Shown here piece after piece: positions 8,538 through 17,310 of a stretch of 64,000 bases of DNA. The stretch is taken from contig NC_013521.1 of the NCBI RefSeq assembly GCF_000024925.1, positions 4,189,414 to 4,253,413 on the forward strand, read 5' to 3'. The notes under the pieces were generated by a model that did no database searches, was not told the DNA's origin, and saw only the letters and a list, made by a program, of their open reading frames with translations. The position numbers and the translations under genes are program-made. Source of the DNA: Sanguibacter keddieii DSM 10542. Lineage in GTDB: Bacteria; Actinomycetota; Actinomycetes; Actinomycetales; Cellulomonadaceae. Numbering within the stretch: the stretch's first letter is position 1; every line of letters begins with the position of its first letter.

Positions 8538-9127
8538 GCGGCACCCCCGTCGACTCGTTCATCCGACGGCGCCCGCCCCACCGCCCGGAGGCCCCCACGG
8601 CCGGCGCGCCGTCGGCCGTCCGGCTGAGCATCGGGACGCCGACGGCCACCGTCCGTGAGCCCGAGCCGCCCGCCCGGTCGATCCCCCGGGTGACCGGCGC
8701 CGGGCGTCTCGACGCCCGCCAGCCCATGCTCGCCCTCTCCCGGTTCCAGTCCGCGATCGGCTCCCTCCAGGTGGTGGTCGGCGGCGACGTCTGCGGGATG
8801 GACGTCCTGTGGGAGCTCGGCGACCACCGGCAGGGCAGCGTCGACAACGCCCCGCTCGACGCTGGACGGCGCCGCCTCGTCTCGCACGACCGCATGCCGG
8901 GGTTCGTCCTGGGGCTGCGCCACGCCCGCGGGCTCCGGCGGGTGCTCTTCTACCTGCCGTCGACCTCCTCGGTCACCGTCAACCTCTACGACGGCACGAC
9001 GATCGCCTGCGACCCGAAGATCTCCGTGCTCGCGCTCTACCAGCACGACGGCCTCGTCCACCTGCGCTACGACGGTGAGCCGTACCCGACGCTCGGCTCG
9101 GTCAAGGCGGCCTACGGCTTCGCGTAG
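8534..9127 (+). CDS. Hypothetical protein, last gene of the TerD operon (possibly TerD/TerA-like)
   Basis: This 197-residue protein starts at the GTG that overlaps the TerD stop codon (GTGA). The first ~70 residues are Pro/Arg-rich and probably disordered. The remainder (residues ~75-197) is a beta-rich domain with LQVVVGGDVCGMDVLWEL, a short DHRQGSVDN segment, and VLFYLPSTSSVTVNLYDG. The alternation of D/G loops and strands recalls the TerD/TerA fold, but the defining EWKF motif is missing. The tight coupling to TerD suggests a partner subunit. No enzyme motif is visible. Confidence 0.7.
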   Translation: MSGTPVDSFIRRRPPHRPEAPTAGAPSAVRLSIGTPTATVREPEPPARSIPRVTGAGRLDARQPMLALSRFQSAIGSLQVVVGGDVCGMDVLWELGDHRQGSVDNAPLDAGRRRLVSHDRMPGFVLGLRHARGLRRVLFYLPSTSSVTVNLYDGTTIACDPKISVLALYQHDGLVHLRYDGEPYPTLGSVKAAYGFA

Positions 9128-9219
9128 GGGCTGTGGCCTCGCACCCGGTGCCCCTGTGAGCGCTGCACCGGCGCTGCACCCGTGCTGACCCGGCGCTGGC
9201 CGCTGACCCCAGACGCACG

Positions 9220-9262
9220 AGAGCCCGGTTGCTCCCCGTGAGGTGGAGAGCAGCCGGGCTCT
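9220..9262. terminator. Bidirectional hairpin terminator between TerD operon and osmoprotectant SBP gene
   Basis: Arms 9220-9234 and 9248-9262 form a 15-bp stem with one G-T wobble and a 13-base loop. It lies between convergent genes and has no clear U-tract, as usual in high-GC actinobacteria. Confidence 0.8.
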
Positions 9263-9312
9263 GACGTGGTGCGTCAGCCCGCGGAGGCTGGGTCAGTCAG
9301 TCGAACAGACAG

Positions 9313-10335
9313 TCAGTCCGTCGCGAGCGACGGGTCGCTCGAGAGGATCAGGCCGACCGTGATGTTGCCCTGGCGCAGGGCGTCCTTGGTGAGGTTGCCG
9401 CCGGCGTCGAGCGAGACGAACTCGCCGACCTCGAGGCCGTAGGTGTCCTCGAGGCCCAGCTGGCAGAACGCGCGCTCCGGGCACTCCGGCGGGCCGCCGA
9501 GGACGACGTCGCCGCAGGTGGTCGCGAGCTCGGTGAGCGTCGTGACGCCGTACTGCTCCGAGAAGGCCGTCGTCACGGCGAAGGCGTTCTGGTCCTGGGC
9601 GTCGGCCGGGGTGCCGAAGGCGAGCCCGACTTCATCACCGAGGCCCGTCAGGCCCTCGACGGTCGCGTCGAGGTCCGTCGTGGCGACGGGCTCCGGGTTC
9701 TCGCCGTTGACCTTGGCGTTGAGGAACTCGGTCAGCGTGCTCACGTACTCGGGGACCACGGTGATCGCACCGGACTCGAGGTCCGTGAGGTAGAGCTCGC
9801 GGTTGCCGATGTCCTGGGTCTGCGCGTCGTAGCCCGCGGCGTTGAGCACCTCGACGTAGAGGTTCGCGAGCGTCTGACCCTCGGAGAAGTTCGGGGCTCC
9901 GACGATCACCGAGCGACCCTCGCCGACCTGCTCGGGCGAGCCGAGGTCGTTCGCGGCGACGAAGTCGGCCGCAGCCTGCTGCGAGGTCTGACGGTCGACG
10001 TCGACGGCCTTGTTGAGGTCGACGAGCGCCGGGGTGTCGAGGACCGCGGACACGGTGTCGAGGACCGTGACGATCTCGGCGTCCTCGCCCGCAGCGGCCG
10101 CGTTGACCGCGGGGATGATGTTGTCGGGGTTCTGGAGGGTCTTGTCGTCCTCGAGCCCGACGAAGGTGTCGCCCGGGACGGGGTCGCAGGTCTCGAGGTT
10201 CGAGGCCGCGGTCGGCGTCGCGGCGGACGTCGTGCCCGACCCGCTCGAGGAGCCCGGGTCTCCGCAGGCGGCGAGGACGAGGACGAGCCCCAGCGCCGCC
10301 GCGGTGGTGGTCATGGTAGTGCGACGAGCGCGCAT
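9313..10335 (-). CDS. Osmoprotectant (glycine betaine/choline type) ABC transporter substrate-binding lipoprotein
   Basis: The 340-residue exported lipoprotein has a signal peptide with lipobox LAAC (LVLVLAACG) and a low-complexity Ser/Thr linker. A periplasmic-binding domain of the OpuAC/ProX type follows, with VIVGAPNFSEGQTLANLYVEVL, a typical opening of the domain in OpuBC/OpuCC-like proteins. It captures quaternary ammonium osmolytes for the adjacent permeases. A short insert with several Cys residues (CGDVVLGGPPECPERAFC) is unusual. The ATG at 10335 follows GGAG. It lies downstream of the two permease genes on the same strand. Confidence 0.88.
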   Translation of the reverse strand: MRARRTTMTTTAAALGLVLVLAACGDPGSSSGSGTTSAATPTAASNLETCDPVPGDTFVGLEDDKTLQNPDNIIPAVNAAAAGEDAEIVTVLDTVSAVLDTPALVDLNKAVDVDRQTSQQAAADFVAANDLGSPEQVGEGRSVIVGAPNFSEGQTLANLYVEVLNAAGYDAQTQDIGNRELYLTDLESGAITVVPEYVSTLTEFLNAKVNGENPEPVATTDLDATVEGLTGLGDEVGLAFGTPADAQDQNAFAVTTAFSEQYGVTTLTELATTCGDVVLGGPPECPERAFCQLGLEDTYGLEVGEFVSLDAGGNLTKDALRQGNITVGLILSSDPSLATD

Positions 10336-10465
10336 GGTGTCTCCAGGGTAGAGAGGTCGAGCATCTAGTGGACCCCGCCGGCGGTCTCGAGGCAACCGGT
10401 CAGGGGCGTGCTGGGGTCTCGCTCTGATAACGGTCTGCGGCCCGCTGCGCCGGTCTCTGCGCCGG

Positions 10466-11152
10466 TCAGGCCCCCTGGAGGGCCCGCACCGGTGCGGGGG
10501 TGAGCAGGCGCTGCGCGAGGGCGAGCACCCCCTCGACGAGCAGGCAGAGGACCGCGACGATCACACCGCCGGCCAGCACCTGGCCGAAGCGCTGCGTGCC
10601 GAAGCCCTGCGTGATGATGATCCCGAGGCCTCCGCCGCCCACCAGGGCGGCCAGCGGGATGGTCGCGATGACCTGTACGGCGGCGGTGCGCAGCCCCGAG
10701 GTGATGAGCGGCAGGGCGAGCGGGAGCTCGACCTGGAGCAGCACCCGGGTACCCGACATGCCGATGCCGGTGGCCGCGTCGCGGATGTCCGCGTCGACGC
10801 TGCGCACGCCCTCGTAGGTGTTGGCGAGGATCACGGGCAGCGCGAAGATCGCCGCCGCGTACACCGTCGGGGTGTTGCCGAAGCCGACGCCCGTCGAGGC
10901 GAAGATCGTCAGGAGCGCGAAGGTGGGCAGCGCCCGGGTCACGTTGGTGAGGACGACGGTCGACGTCCCGAGCTTGGCGGCCCGACGGCTGTGCCCGAGG
11001 ACCACGCCGAGAGGCAGGGCGATCACGGAGGCGAGCAGCACGGCCTGGAGCGTCATGACGAGGTGCTCGCCGGTGAGCGCGAGGATGCCGCCCTTGCCCT
11101 GCCAGTTGAGCGGGTCGTTGAGCCAGGCGATCGCAGCGGAGATCTCGTTCAT
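10466..11152 (-). CDS. Osmoprotectant ABC transporter permease (second)
   Basis: This 228-residue membrane protein has about five to six hydrophobic segments and the binding-protein-dependent transport signature DAATGIGMSGTRVLLQVELPLALP, which contacts the ATPase. It belongs to the OpuBB/ProW type. The ATG at 11152 overlaps the stop codon of the upstream permease (ATGA), so the two permeases are made in equal amounts and probably form a heterodimer. It is followed by the binding protein after ~130 bases. Confidence 0.88.
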   Translation of the reverse strand: MNEISAAIAWLNDPLNWQGKGGILALTGEHLVMTLQAVLLASVIALPLGVVLGHSRRAAKLGTSTVVLTNVTRALPTFALLTIFASTGVGFGNTPTVYAAAIFALPVILANTYEGVRSVDADIRDAATGIGMSGTRVLLQVELPLALPLITSGLRTAAVQVIATIPLAALVGGGGLGIIITQGFGTQRFGQVLAGGVIVAVLCLLVEGVLALAQRLLTPAPVRALQGA

Positions 11153-11823
11153 CGCGAGCTCACCGCCGCCCGCGACCAGGGCGTGACGAGCCGGCCGACG
11201 AGGTACAGCACGAGGTCGATGAGCAGGCCGAGCGCCAGGCACAGCAGCGTGGCCGTCATGATCTGCGCGTGGTAACCGCTGGTGAAGCCGCGGAACATCA
11301 GCTGGCCCAGACCGCCGTAGCCGATGACCACGCCCACGGTCACCAGGGCGACGGTGCTCACCGACGCGAGCCGCAGGCCGGTGATGACGGCGGGCAGCGC
11401 GTTGGGCATCTCGACCGTGAAGAGCATCCGCCAGCGGCCGTAGCCCAGGCCGCGGGCGGCGTCGGTCACCGCCGGGTCCACACCGCGCAGCCCGACGAGG
11501 GTGTTGCGGACCAGCAGCAGCAGCGCGTAGAGCACCAGACCCAGCAGCACGGTGCTGCGCCGGTCACGGATGAACGGGTAGACCACCGCGAAGAGCGCGA
11601 GCGACGGGATCGTGTAGAGCACGCCCGTCGTCGCGACCAGCGGCCCGGACAGCCAGGGCCAGGCGTGGGCGAGGGCGGCCAGCGGGATCGCGACGACCAG
11701 GGCGATCGCGATCGCCTGGAGCGTGAGGGACACGTGCTCCCCCAGGTAGCGGAGGATCTCGTCCGAGTTGTCCTGCACGTACTGCCAGGACAGCCATGGG
11801 TTGGCCGGCTGCTCGGGATTCAT
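11149..11823 (-). CDS. Osmoprotectant ABC transporter permease (first)
   Basis: The 224-residue membrane protein has several hydrophobic segments and the coupling-helix signature DAARGLGYGRWRMLFTVEMPNALP. It pairs with the second permease, to which it is translationally coupled. The ATG at 11823 is the first of the minus-strand operon; the ribosome site is weak (GTCGGG). The operon diverges from the ATPase gene across a 112-base region, so the transporter is split into two divergent transcripts. Confidence 0.88.
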   Translation of the reverse strand: MNPEQPANPWLSWQYVQDNSDEILRYLGEHVSLTLQAIAIALVVAIPLAALAHAWPWLSGPLVATTGVLYTIPSLALFAVVYPFIRDRRSTVLLGLVLYALLLLVRNTLVGLRGVDPAVTDAARGLGYGRWRMLFTVEMPNALPAVITGLRLASVSTVALVTVGVVIGYGGLGQLMFRGFTSGYHAQIMTATLLCLALGLLIDLVLYLVGRLVTPWSRAAVSSR

Positions 11824-11935
11824 CTGCCCGACGGTACCGGCTGCCGCCCACAGGGGCGCGGGCAACGCGGGTGACCTCTGTCGCGCTGCCCTTCCTGGCC
11901 GCGCCCGTGTCGGGATCTCCCGGTAGCGTCGTGGC

Positions 11936-12997
11936 ATGAGCAGCACACGGACCTCCCGCCACGGCTCCGACCCCGTCGGCAGCGCCTCGACGGTCGCCCC
12001 CGGCGACGTCCTCATCCGCTTCGAGGACGTCCGCAAGGAGTTCCGCAACCAGACCGTCGCGGTCGACGACCTCGACCTCGAGGTCCGCAAGGGCGAGCTG
12101 CTCGTCCTCGTCGGGCCCTCCGGGTGCGGCAAGTCCACGACGCTGCGCATGGTCAACCGCCTCGTCGAGCCCACCGGCGGGCGGATCTTGCTCGACGGCG
12201 CCGACATCATGTCGACCGACGCCGTCGCCCTGCGCCGCCGGGTCGGGTACGTCATCCAGAACGTCGGGCTGTTCCCCCACAAGACGGTGGCGCAGAACGT
12301 CGCGACCGTCCCGGGCCTGCTCGGCTGGGACCGCAAGCGCACCCGGGCCCGCGTGGAGGAGCTGCTCACCCTCGTCGGCCTCGCCCCCGAGACCTACTCC
12401 AAGCGGTTCCCGCACGAGCTCTCGGGCGGTGAGCGCCAGCGCGTCGGCGTCGCCCGCGCCCTCGCGGTCGACCCGCCCGTCCTGCTCATGGACGAGCCCT
12501 TCGGGGCGGTCGACCCCGAGGGTCGACGACGCCTGCAGACCGAATTCCGGCGCATCCAGTCCGAGCTCGGCACCACCGTCATGCTCGTCACCCACGACAT
12601 CGACGAGGCCGTCCTGCTCGGCGACCGCGTCGCCGTGTTCAGCAAGGGCGGGATCATCGAGCAGATCGACACGCCGCTGCGCCTGCTGTCCCAGCCCGCG
12701 AACGCCTTCGTCGAGAACTTCATCGGCGCCGGACGCTCCATGCGCATGCTGGGTCTCGGCGACGTCGCACGCGACGACCTGCGCTCCCTCGACGCCGTGC
12801 ACCCCGGTGCCGAGCTCGCCTCGATCCCGCTCGGGACCACGCTCGACGAGGCCTTCGCCGAGCTCGCCGTCTCCGAGACGGGCGCGGTGATCGTCACCGA
12901 GGGGGACCAGCCCGTCGGGCTGCTCACCGCCGACGACCTGCTCTCGTCCCTGCGCCGCCTCGTCGCCGAGGACCACCGCGAGGCGCTGGCGGGCTGA
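11936..12997 (+). CDS. Osmoprotectant ABC transporter ATP-binding protein
   Basis: The 353-residue ATPase energises the divergent permeases. It shows Walker A (GPSGCGKST), Q-loop (VIQNVGLFPH), signature (LSGGERQRVGVARAL), Walker B (LLMDEPFGAVDP) and switch His (VTHDIDEA). The ~110-residue C-terminal extension ends with a single CBS-like half (EAFAELAVSETGAVIVTEG, PVGLLTADDLL), as in OpuCA/ProV where CBS domains sense ionic strength. It was probably co-regulated with the permeases from the shared 112-base divergent region. Confidence 0.92.
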   Translation: MSSTRTSRHGSDPVGSASTVAPGDVLIRFEDVRKEFRNQTVAVDDLDLEVRKGELLVLVGPSGCGKSTTLRMVNRLVEPTGGRILLDGADIMSTDAVALRRRVGYVIQNVGLFPHKTVAQNVATVPGLLGWDRKRTRARVEELLTLVGLAPETYSKRFPHELSGGERQRVGVARALAVDPPVLLMDEPFGAVDPEGRRRLQTEFRRIQSELGTTVMLVTHDIDEAVLLGDRVAVFSKGGIIEQIDTPLRLLSQPANAFVENFIGAGRSMRMLGLGDVARDDLRSLDAVHPGAELASIPLGTTLDEAFAELAVSETGAVIVTEGDQPVGLLTADDLLSSLRRLVAEDHREALAG

Positions 12998-13070
12998 GTG
13001 CTCGCGAGGTGAGAGGTGCTCCCGGGCTGAGAGGTGCTCGCAGGCTGAGAGGCCCCGACCACCCGCGACC

Positions 13071-13682
13071 TCAGGCGCCGGCGATGCCCTCTTCGGGCTG
13101 CTCGGGCTCGGGCAGGTCTTCCTCGCGCAGGCGAGGCTCGGTACGACGCGACGGGTCGTGGCCGGCCTTGTCGGCGTAGAAGGCGCGGACCATGTCCATG
13201 TCGGCCCGGACGTCGCCGCTCGGCGTGAACGTCGGCCCCAGTCCCGCCGTCATGGTCGTGCGGTCGACGTACCCGAGCGTCACGGGCAGGCCCGCCTCAC
13301 GGGCGATGCGCAGGAACCCGGACTTCCAGTACTCGCCCTTGCTGCGTGTCCCCTCCGGGGTGACCACGAGGTAGAACCGCTCCCCCGCCGCGACGCGCGC
13401 CACGAGCTCGTCGACGAGCCCCGCGGGCGCACGACGGTCGACGGGGATGCCGCCGAGGCCGCGCATGAGCCACCCGAAGGGTGGCTTGAAGAGCGTGTGC
13501 TTGCCCAGGTACCGCACCGGGACACCGGCACGCGCCGTGATGGCGAGCATGTGGATGAAGTCCCAGTTGGAGGTGTGCGGCGCCCCCACGAGGATCCCCG
13601 CGCCCTCCTTGGCGATCGGCTCGGTCTTCAGCGTCCACCGGCTCAGCGACCAGTAGACCCGTGCGACGTGCTCGCGGATCAC
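13071..13682 (-). CDS. PlsC-like 1-acyl-glycerol-phosphate acyltransferase family protein
   Basis: This 203-residue protein has the acyltransferase motif HTSNWD (H-x4-D) at residue ~35, a GIPVDRR segment, and the substrate-binding motif PEGTRSK. Such enzymes move an acyl chain onto lysophosphatidate or a related lipid at the inner membrane. The HTSNWDF variant is typical of a short subfamily whose exact acceptor is unknown. The start is the GTG at 13682, which overlaps the TPR gene stop codon (GTGA). The acidic Pro/Glu-rich tail is non-conserved. Confidence 0.82.
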   Translation of the reverse strand: MIREHVARVYWSLSRWTLKTEPIAKEGAGILVGAPHTSNWDFIHMLAITARAGVPVRYLGKHTLFKPPFGWLMRGLGGIPVDRRAPAGLVDELVARVAAGERFYLVVTPEGTRSKGEYWKSGFLRIAREAGLPVTLGYVDRTTMTAGLGPTFTPSGDVRADMDMVRAFYADKAGHDPSRRTEPRLREEDLPEPEQPEEGIAGA

Positions 13683-14554
13683 TGCGCTGCGCCGCTGCCG
13701 GAGTACTCGCCGCGCGCCTGCTCGTAGGCGGCGTCGGCCTGGTCGGACCGTCCGGCGGCCGTGTAGATCTCGGCGAGGGCCACGAGGCACGCGCCCGCCG
13801 GGCGGTGCAGACCGAGCGTCGTGTACGCCTCGCGGGCCGCCGTGTAGTCGGCCTCTGCGGGCTCGAGCTGCTCGGCAGCGTGCCGCGCGGCACCACGCCC
13901 GGCGAGCGCGTCGGCCGCCTGATGCGGCAGACCCAGCTCGGTGTAGATGGTCAGCGCAGCCGTGTAGCTCGTCGCCGCCTCGTCGAGGTGCCCGGTCTCG
14001 CGGAGCACGAGGGCGAGGCCCGCCGCGCAGTCAGCGACCCGCGAGCGCAGCTGGTGCTTCTCGTAGTAGGCGAGAGCCGAGGTGTACGCGGTGGCCGCCT
14101 CGTCGAAGCGCGACTGCGCCGCGAGGATCCCACCCAGGCTGAGGGAGGCGCTGGCGACCTCACGGTCGAGACCGAGCGTCGTGTAGAGGTCGCGGGCCTC
14201 GAGGTACGCCGCCTCGGCGTCGGCGAGGCGCTCGGCCCCGCCGTGCGACAGCCCGAGGTTCATCAGGCAGCCGGCCACCTGCCGCGGCAGGCCGGCGGTG
14301 CGGTAGACCTCGAGCGCCTCGGCGTAGAGCTCTCCGGCCTCGGTCCCTCGACCGGTGTCCCAGAGGACGTCGCCGAGCCCGACGGCAGCACCGGCCGCGT
14401 CGAGGGTGTGGCCGTTCGCGGCGAAGTAGTCGCGGGTGAGCGACCAGCCGTGCTCGGCCCGTGCGTAGTCCTGCGCACCGTACGCCTCGGCGGCGTCACG
14501 GAACACGTCGTCTGCGGCACCGCGGTGCGCGTCGAGGGGGAGAGTGCGATCCAT
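13679..14554 (-). CDS. TPR-repeat protein
   Basis: The 291-residue soluble protein consists almost wholly of ~40-residue tetratricopeptide-like repeats, each with an A..YTAAL.IY..LGLP pattern (six to seven copies). It probably acts as a protein-interaction scaffold. It is the fifth gene of a minus-strand run after Pnkp (123-base gap) and is coupled by GTGA overlap to the acyltransferase gene. No catalytic motif is visible. The partner is unknown; proximity to the RNA repair genes may be fortuitous. Confidence 0.8.
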   Translation of the reverse strand: MDRTLPLDAHRGAADDVFRDAAEAYGAQDYARAEHGWSLTRDYFAANGHTLDAAGAAVGLGDVLWDTGRGTEAGELYAEALEVYRTAGLPRQVAGCLMNLGLSHGGAERLADAEAAYLEARDLYTTLGLDREVASASLSLGGILAAQSRFDEAATAYTSALAYYEKHQLRSRVADCAAGLALVLRETGHLDEAATSYTAALTIYTELGLPHQAADALAGRGAARHAAEQLEPAEADYTAAREAYTTLGLHRPAGACLVALAEIYTAAGRSDQADAAYEQARGEYSGSGAAQ

Positions 14555-14676
14555 GGCGACGACTGTACGGGACGTCAGATGTGACGATGACCACGCCGCG
14601 GGTGATCTGTGACGGTGCCGCTCCTCCGCCGCTCCCCCACCTCTCGGCCACCGTCGCCCTGCTGCGTCCCTGCTGC

Positions 14677-17310
14677 TCACAGACGCGGGTCGACCGGCTC
14701 GGACTCGAGCGCGAGGACCGCGAACACGGCCTCGTGGACCCGCCAGAGCGGCTCGCGCGCGACCAGCCGCTCGACGGCCTCGAGCCCGAGCGCGTACTCA
14801 CGGAGCGCGAGGGACCGCTTGTGCCCGAGCGACCGCGAGCGCAGCCGCTCGAGGTTCCCCGGCTCGAGGTAGTCGGGACCGTAGACGATCCGCAGGTACT
14901 CCCGCCCGCGGACCTTGAGGCCAGGCTGGACGAGACCCTTGCGACCGCGGGTGAGGTTGGTCCAGGGCTTGACCACCATCCCCTCGCCGCCGGCGGCGGT
15001 GAGGTCTTCCCACCACTGCGTGCCCGCCTCGACCGAGGCCGGGTCGGCGGTCTCGACGACGGTGCGACGGGTCGACCGGACGAGGACCGGGTCGGCCGCC
15101 TGCAGCCTGTCGGCGACCGAAGCGTGCCAGCCGTGATCGCGGTCGTGCCAGGACCGGCCCTCGCTCGCGAGCACCTGGAACGGTGCGACCTGCACGCCGT
15201 CGAGCCCGTCGACGGGCCACCGGTAGCGCCGGTAGGCGTCGGTGTAGCCGTCGACGTTGGCAGCGCGGCGTCGCGTGCGGGCGAGGAGGTCGTCGACGTC
15301 GACACCGGCTGCCGCTGCCTGCTCGAGGCCGGACGTCGCGGCCGCCAGCGAGGAGCGCGCGGCCGCGCCGACGCTCGCGTACTGGTCGCGGACGAGCGCC
15401 TCGGCCTTGGCGGTCCACGGGAGCAGCTCGGCGTCGAGCAGCAACCACCCGCCGTCGAGCTCGTCCCAGAGCCCGGCCGCGGTGACGGCCGCACGGAGCC
15501 TCCCGAGGAAGGTCTCGGTGAGGGCCTCGTCGAAGAAGGACCGCCCGGTGCGGGTGTAGACGGCGCCGGTCTGCCCCGGGGCCGCACCGAAGCGATCGGT
15601 CGCGGTCTGCTCGTCGCGGCAGACGAGCAGCACGGCACGGGACCCCATGTGCTTCTCCTGGCACACGACGGTGCCGACGCCCTCTGCGGCGTAGGCCGAG
15701 AAGGCCTCGGCCGGGTGCTCGAGCGTGTCGTCACGGTCCGACGCCGCGACGGGCGGCATGGTCGGGGGCAGGTACGGGACCCAGCGCGGGTCGAGCGCGA
15801 ACCGGCTCATCACCTCGAGGGCGCCGGCCGCGTTGTCCTCGTGCACCGTGACCCGGCCGTGGTGGCCGGTCTCGACGACACGTCGCCCCAGGACGTCGGT
15901 GATGTCGAGGCCGTCGCCGGAGCGGGGTGCTGGTCCGGCCGTCCCGGCGGTGGGGAAGGGCTTGACGGGCTCGTACCAGACGCGCTCCGCGGGGACCTGC
16001 ACGAGCGTCTTCTCGGGGTACCGCAGCGCCGTGAGGTTGCCGCCGAACACGCAGCCGGTGTCGACGCAGATGGTGTTGTTGACCCACTCGGCCTCGGGCG
16101 TCGGGGTGTGCCCGTAGACGACGGTCGCCCGGCCGCGGTACTCGGTCGCCCAGGGGTAGCGGACCGGCAGGCCGTACTCGTCGGTCTCCCCCGTCGAGTC
16201 GCCGTAGAGGGCGAAGCTGCGCACACGGCCCGAGGAGCGCCCGTGGTACGCCTCCTTGAGTCCGGCGTGCGCGACGACCAGGTTCCCGTCGTCGAGCACC
16301 AGGTGGGAGACGAGGTCGTAGCACCACCGCTCGACCTGCGCCCGGAACTCCGGGGGCTCGGCGGCCAGCTGGTCGAGCGTCTCCTGGAGCCCGTGGCTGA
16401 CGGTCACCTGGTGGCCGCGCAGCGCACGGACGAGCTTGTTCTCGTGGTTCCCGGGCACGGCGAGGGCGTGCCCGGCGGCGGTCATGCCCATCGCCAGGCG
16501 CAGGACGCCGGCGGCGTCCGGGCCGCGGTCGACGAGGTCCCCGAGGAAGACCACTCGACGGCCCTCGGGGTGGGAGGCGTCGACGGGGCGCCCCTGGTCG
16601 TCGCGGACCAGGTGGTAGCCGAGGGCCCCGAGCAGCGTGACGAGCTCGCCGAGGCAGCCGTGGACGTCACCGACCACGTCGAAGGGGCCGTGGTCGTCGC
16701 GGTGGTCCGTGAGCAGCCGCTCGCGGCGGACCGTCACCGTCGCGACCTCGTCGACGGAGGTGAGCACGTGCACGGCACGGAACCCCTCCTTGGCGAGGCC
16801 CTTGAGAGAGCGCCGCAGCTGGTCGCGCTGCCGGCGGACCACGTGGTCGCCGAAGGACCTGTCGCCCCGCGCCCGGTTCCGCTCGAGGCTCACGGCGTCG
16901 GGGACGTCGAGGACGATCGCGACAGGGAGCACGTCGTGCGCGCGGGCGAGCTCGACGACGGCCTTGCGGGCGTCGCGCGTGACGTTGGTGGCGTCGACGA
17001 CGGTCAGCCGCCCGGCAGCCAGGCGCTTGCCGACGATGGTGCCCAGCACCTCGAAGGCGTCCGCGGTGGCCGACTGGTCGTTCTCGTCGTCGGAGACCAG
17101 GCCACGGCACATGTCGCTGGAGACCACCTCGTAGCGCCCGAAGTGCTCCGCGGCGAAGGTCGACTTGCCCGACCCCGAGGCGCCGACGAGCGCGACGAGC
17201 GACAGCTCGGGGATGCCGAGGACCCGCGAGGCCCTCGGGGACGTCGCGGACGTCGCGGACGTCGCGGACGTCGGACCAGCCACCTGGTCCGCTGCTGCCT
17301 CGTCGCTCAT
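14677..17310 (-). CDS. pnkp: Polynucleotide kinase-phosphatase-ligase (Pnkp, bacterial RNA repair)
   Basis: The 877-residue enzyme has the three-domain layout and the length (~870) of clostridial Pnkp. The 5'-OH polynucleotide kinase has Walker A GASGSGKST at 43-51. The binuclear metallophosphoesterase (2',3'-phosphatase) has GDVHGCLGE, GDLVDRGPD and PGNHE. The C-terminal adenylyltransferase/ligase has active-site Lys in EKHMGSRA and motif IV EGMVVKPW. It heals and, with Hen1, seals broken RNA such as tRNA cut by ribotoxins. The ATG at 17310 overlaps the Hen1 stop (ATGA). A 9-bp repeat near the start (17239-17273) encodes a SAT tripeptide repeat. Confidence 0.95.
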   Translation of the reverse strand: MSDEAAADQVAGPTSATSATSATSPRASRVLGIPELSLVALVGASGSGKSTFAAEHFGRYEVVSSDMCRGLVSDDENDQSATADAFEVLGTIVGKRLAAGRLTVVDATNVTRDARKAVVELARAHDVLPVAIVLDVPDAVSLERNRARGDRSFGDHVVRRQRDQLRRSLKGLAKEGFRAVHVLTSVDEVATVTVRRERLLTDHRDDHGPFDVVGDVHGCLGELVTLLGALGYHLVRDDQGRPVDASHPEGRRVVFLGDLVDRGPDAAGVLRLAMGMTAAGHALAVPGNHENKLVRALRGHQVTVSHGLQETLDQLAAEPPEFRAQVERWCYDLVSHLVLDDGNLVVAHAGLKEAYHGRSSGRVRSFALYGDSTGETDEYGLPVRYPWATEYRGRATVVYGHTPTPEAEWVNNTICVDTGCVFGGNLTALRYPEKTLVQVPAERVWYEPVKPFPTAGTAGPAPRSGDGLDITDVLGRRVVETGHHGRVTVHEDNAAGALEVMSRFALDPRWVPYLPPTMPPVAASDRDDTLEHPAEAFSAYAAEGVGTVVCQEKHMGSRAVLLVCRDEQTATDRFGAAPGQTGAVYTRTGRSFFDEALTETFLGRLRAAVTAAGLWDELDGGWLLLDAELLPWTAKAEALVRDQYASVGAAARSSLAAATSGLEQAAAAGVDVDDLLARTRRRAANVDGYTDAYRRYRWPVDGLDGVQVAPFQVLASEGRSWHDRDHGWHASVADRLQAADPVLVRSTRRTVVETADPASVEAGTQWWEDLTAAGGEGMVVKPWTNLTRGRKGLVQPGLKVRGREYLRIVYGPDYLEPGNLERLRSRSLGHKRSLALREYALGLEAVERLVAREPLWRVHEAVFAVLALESEPVDPRL

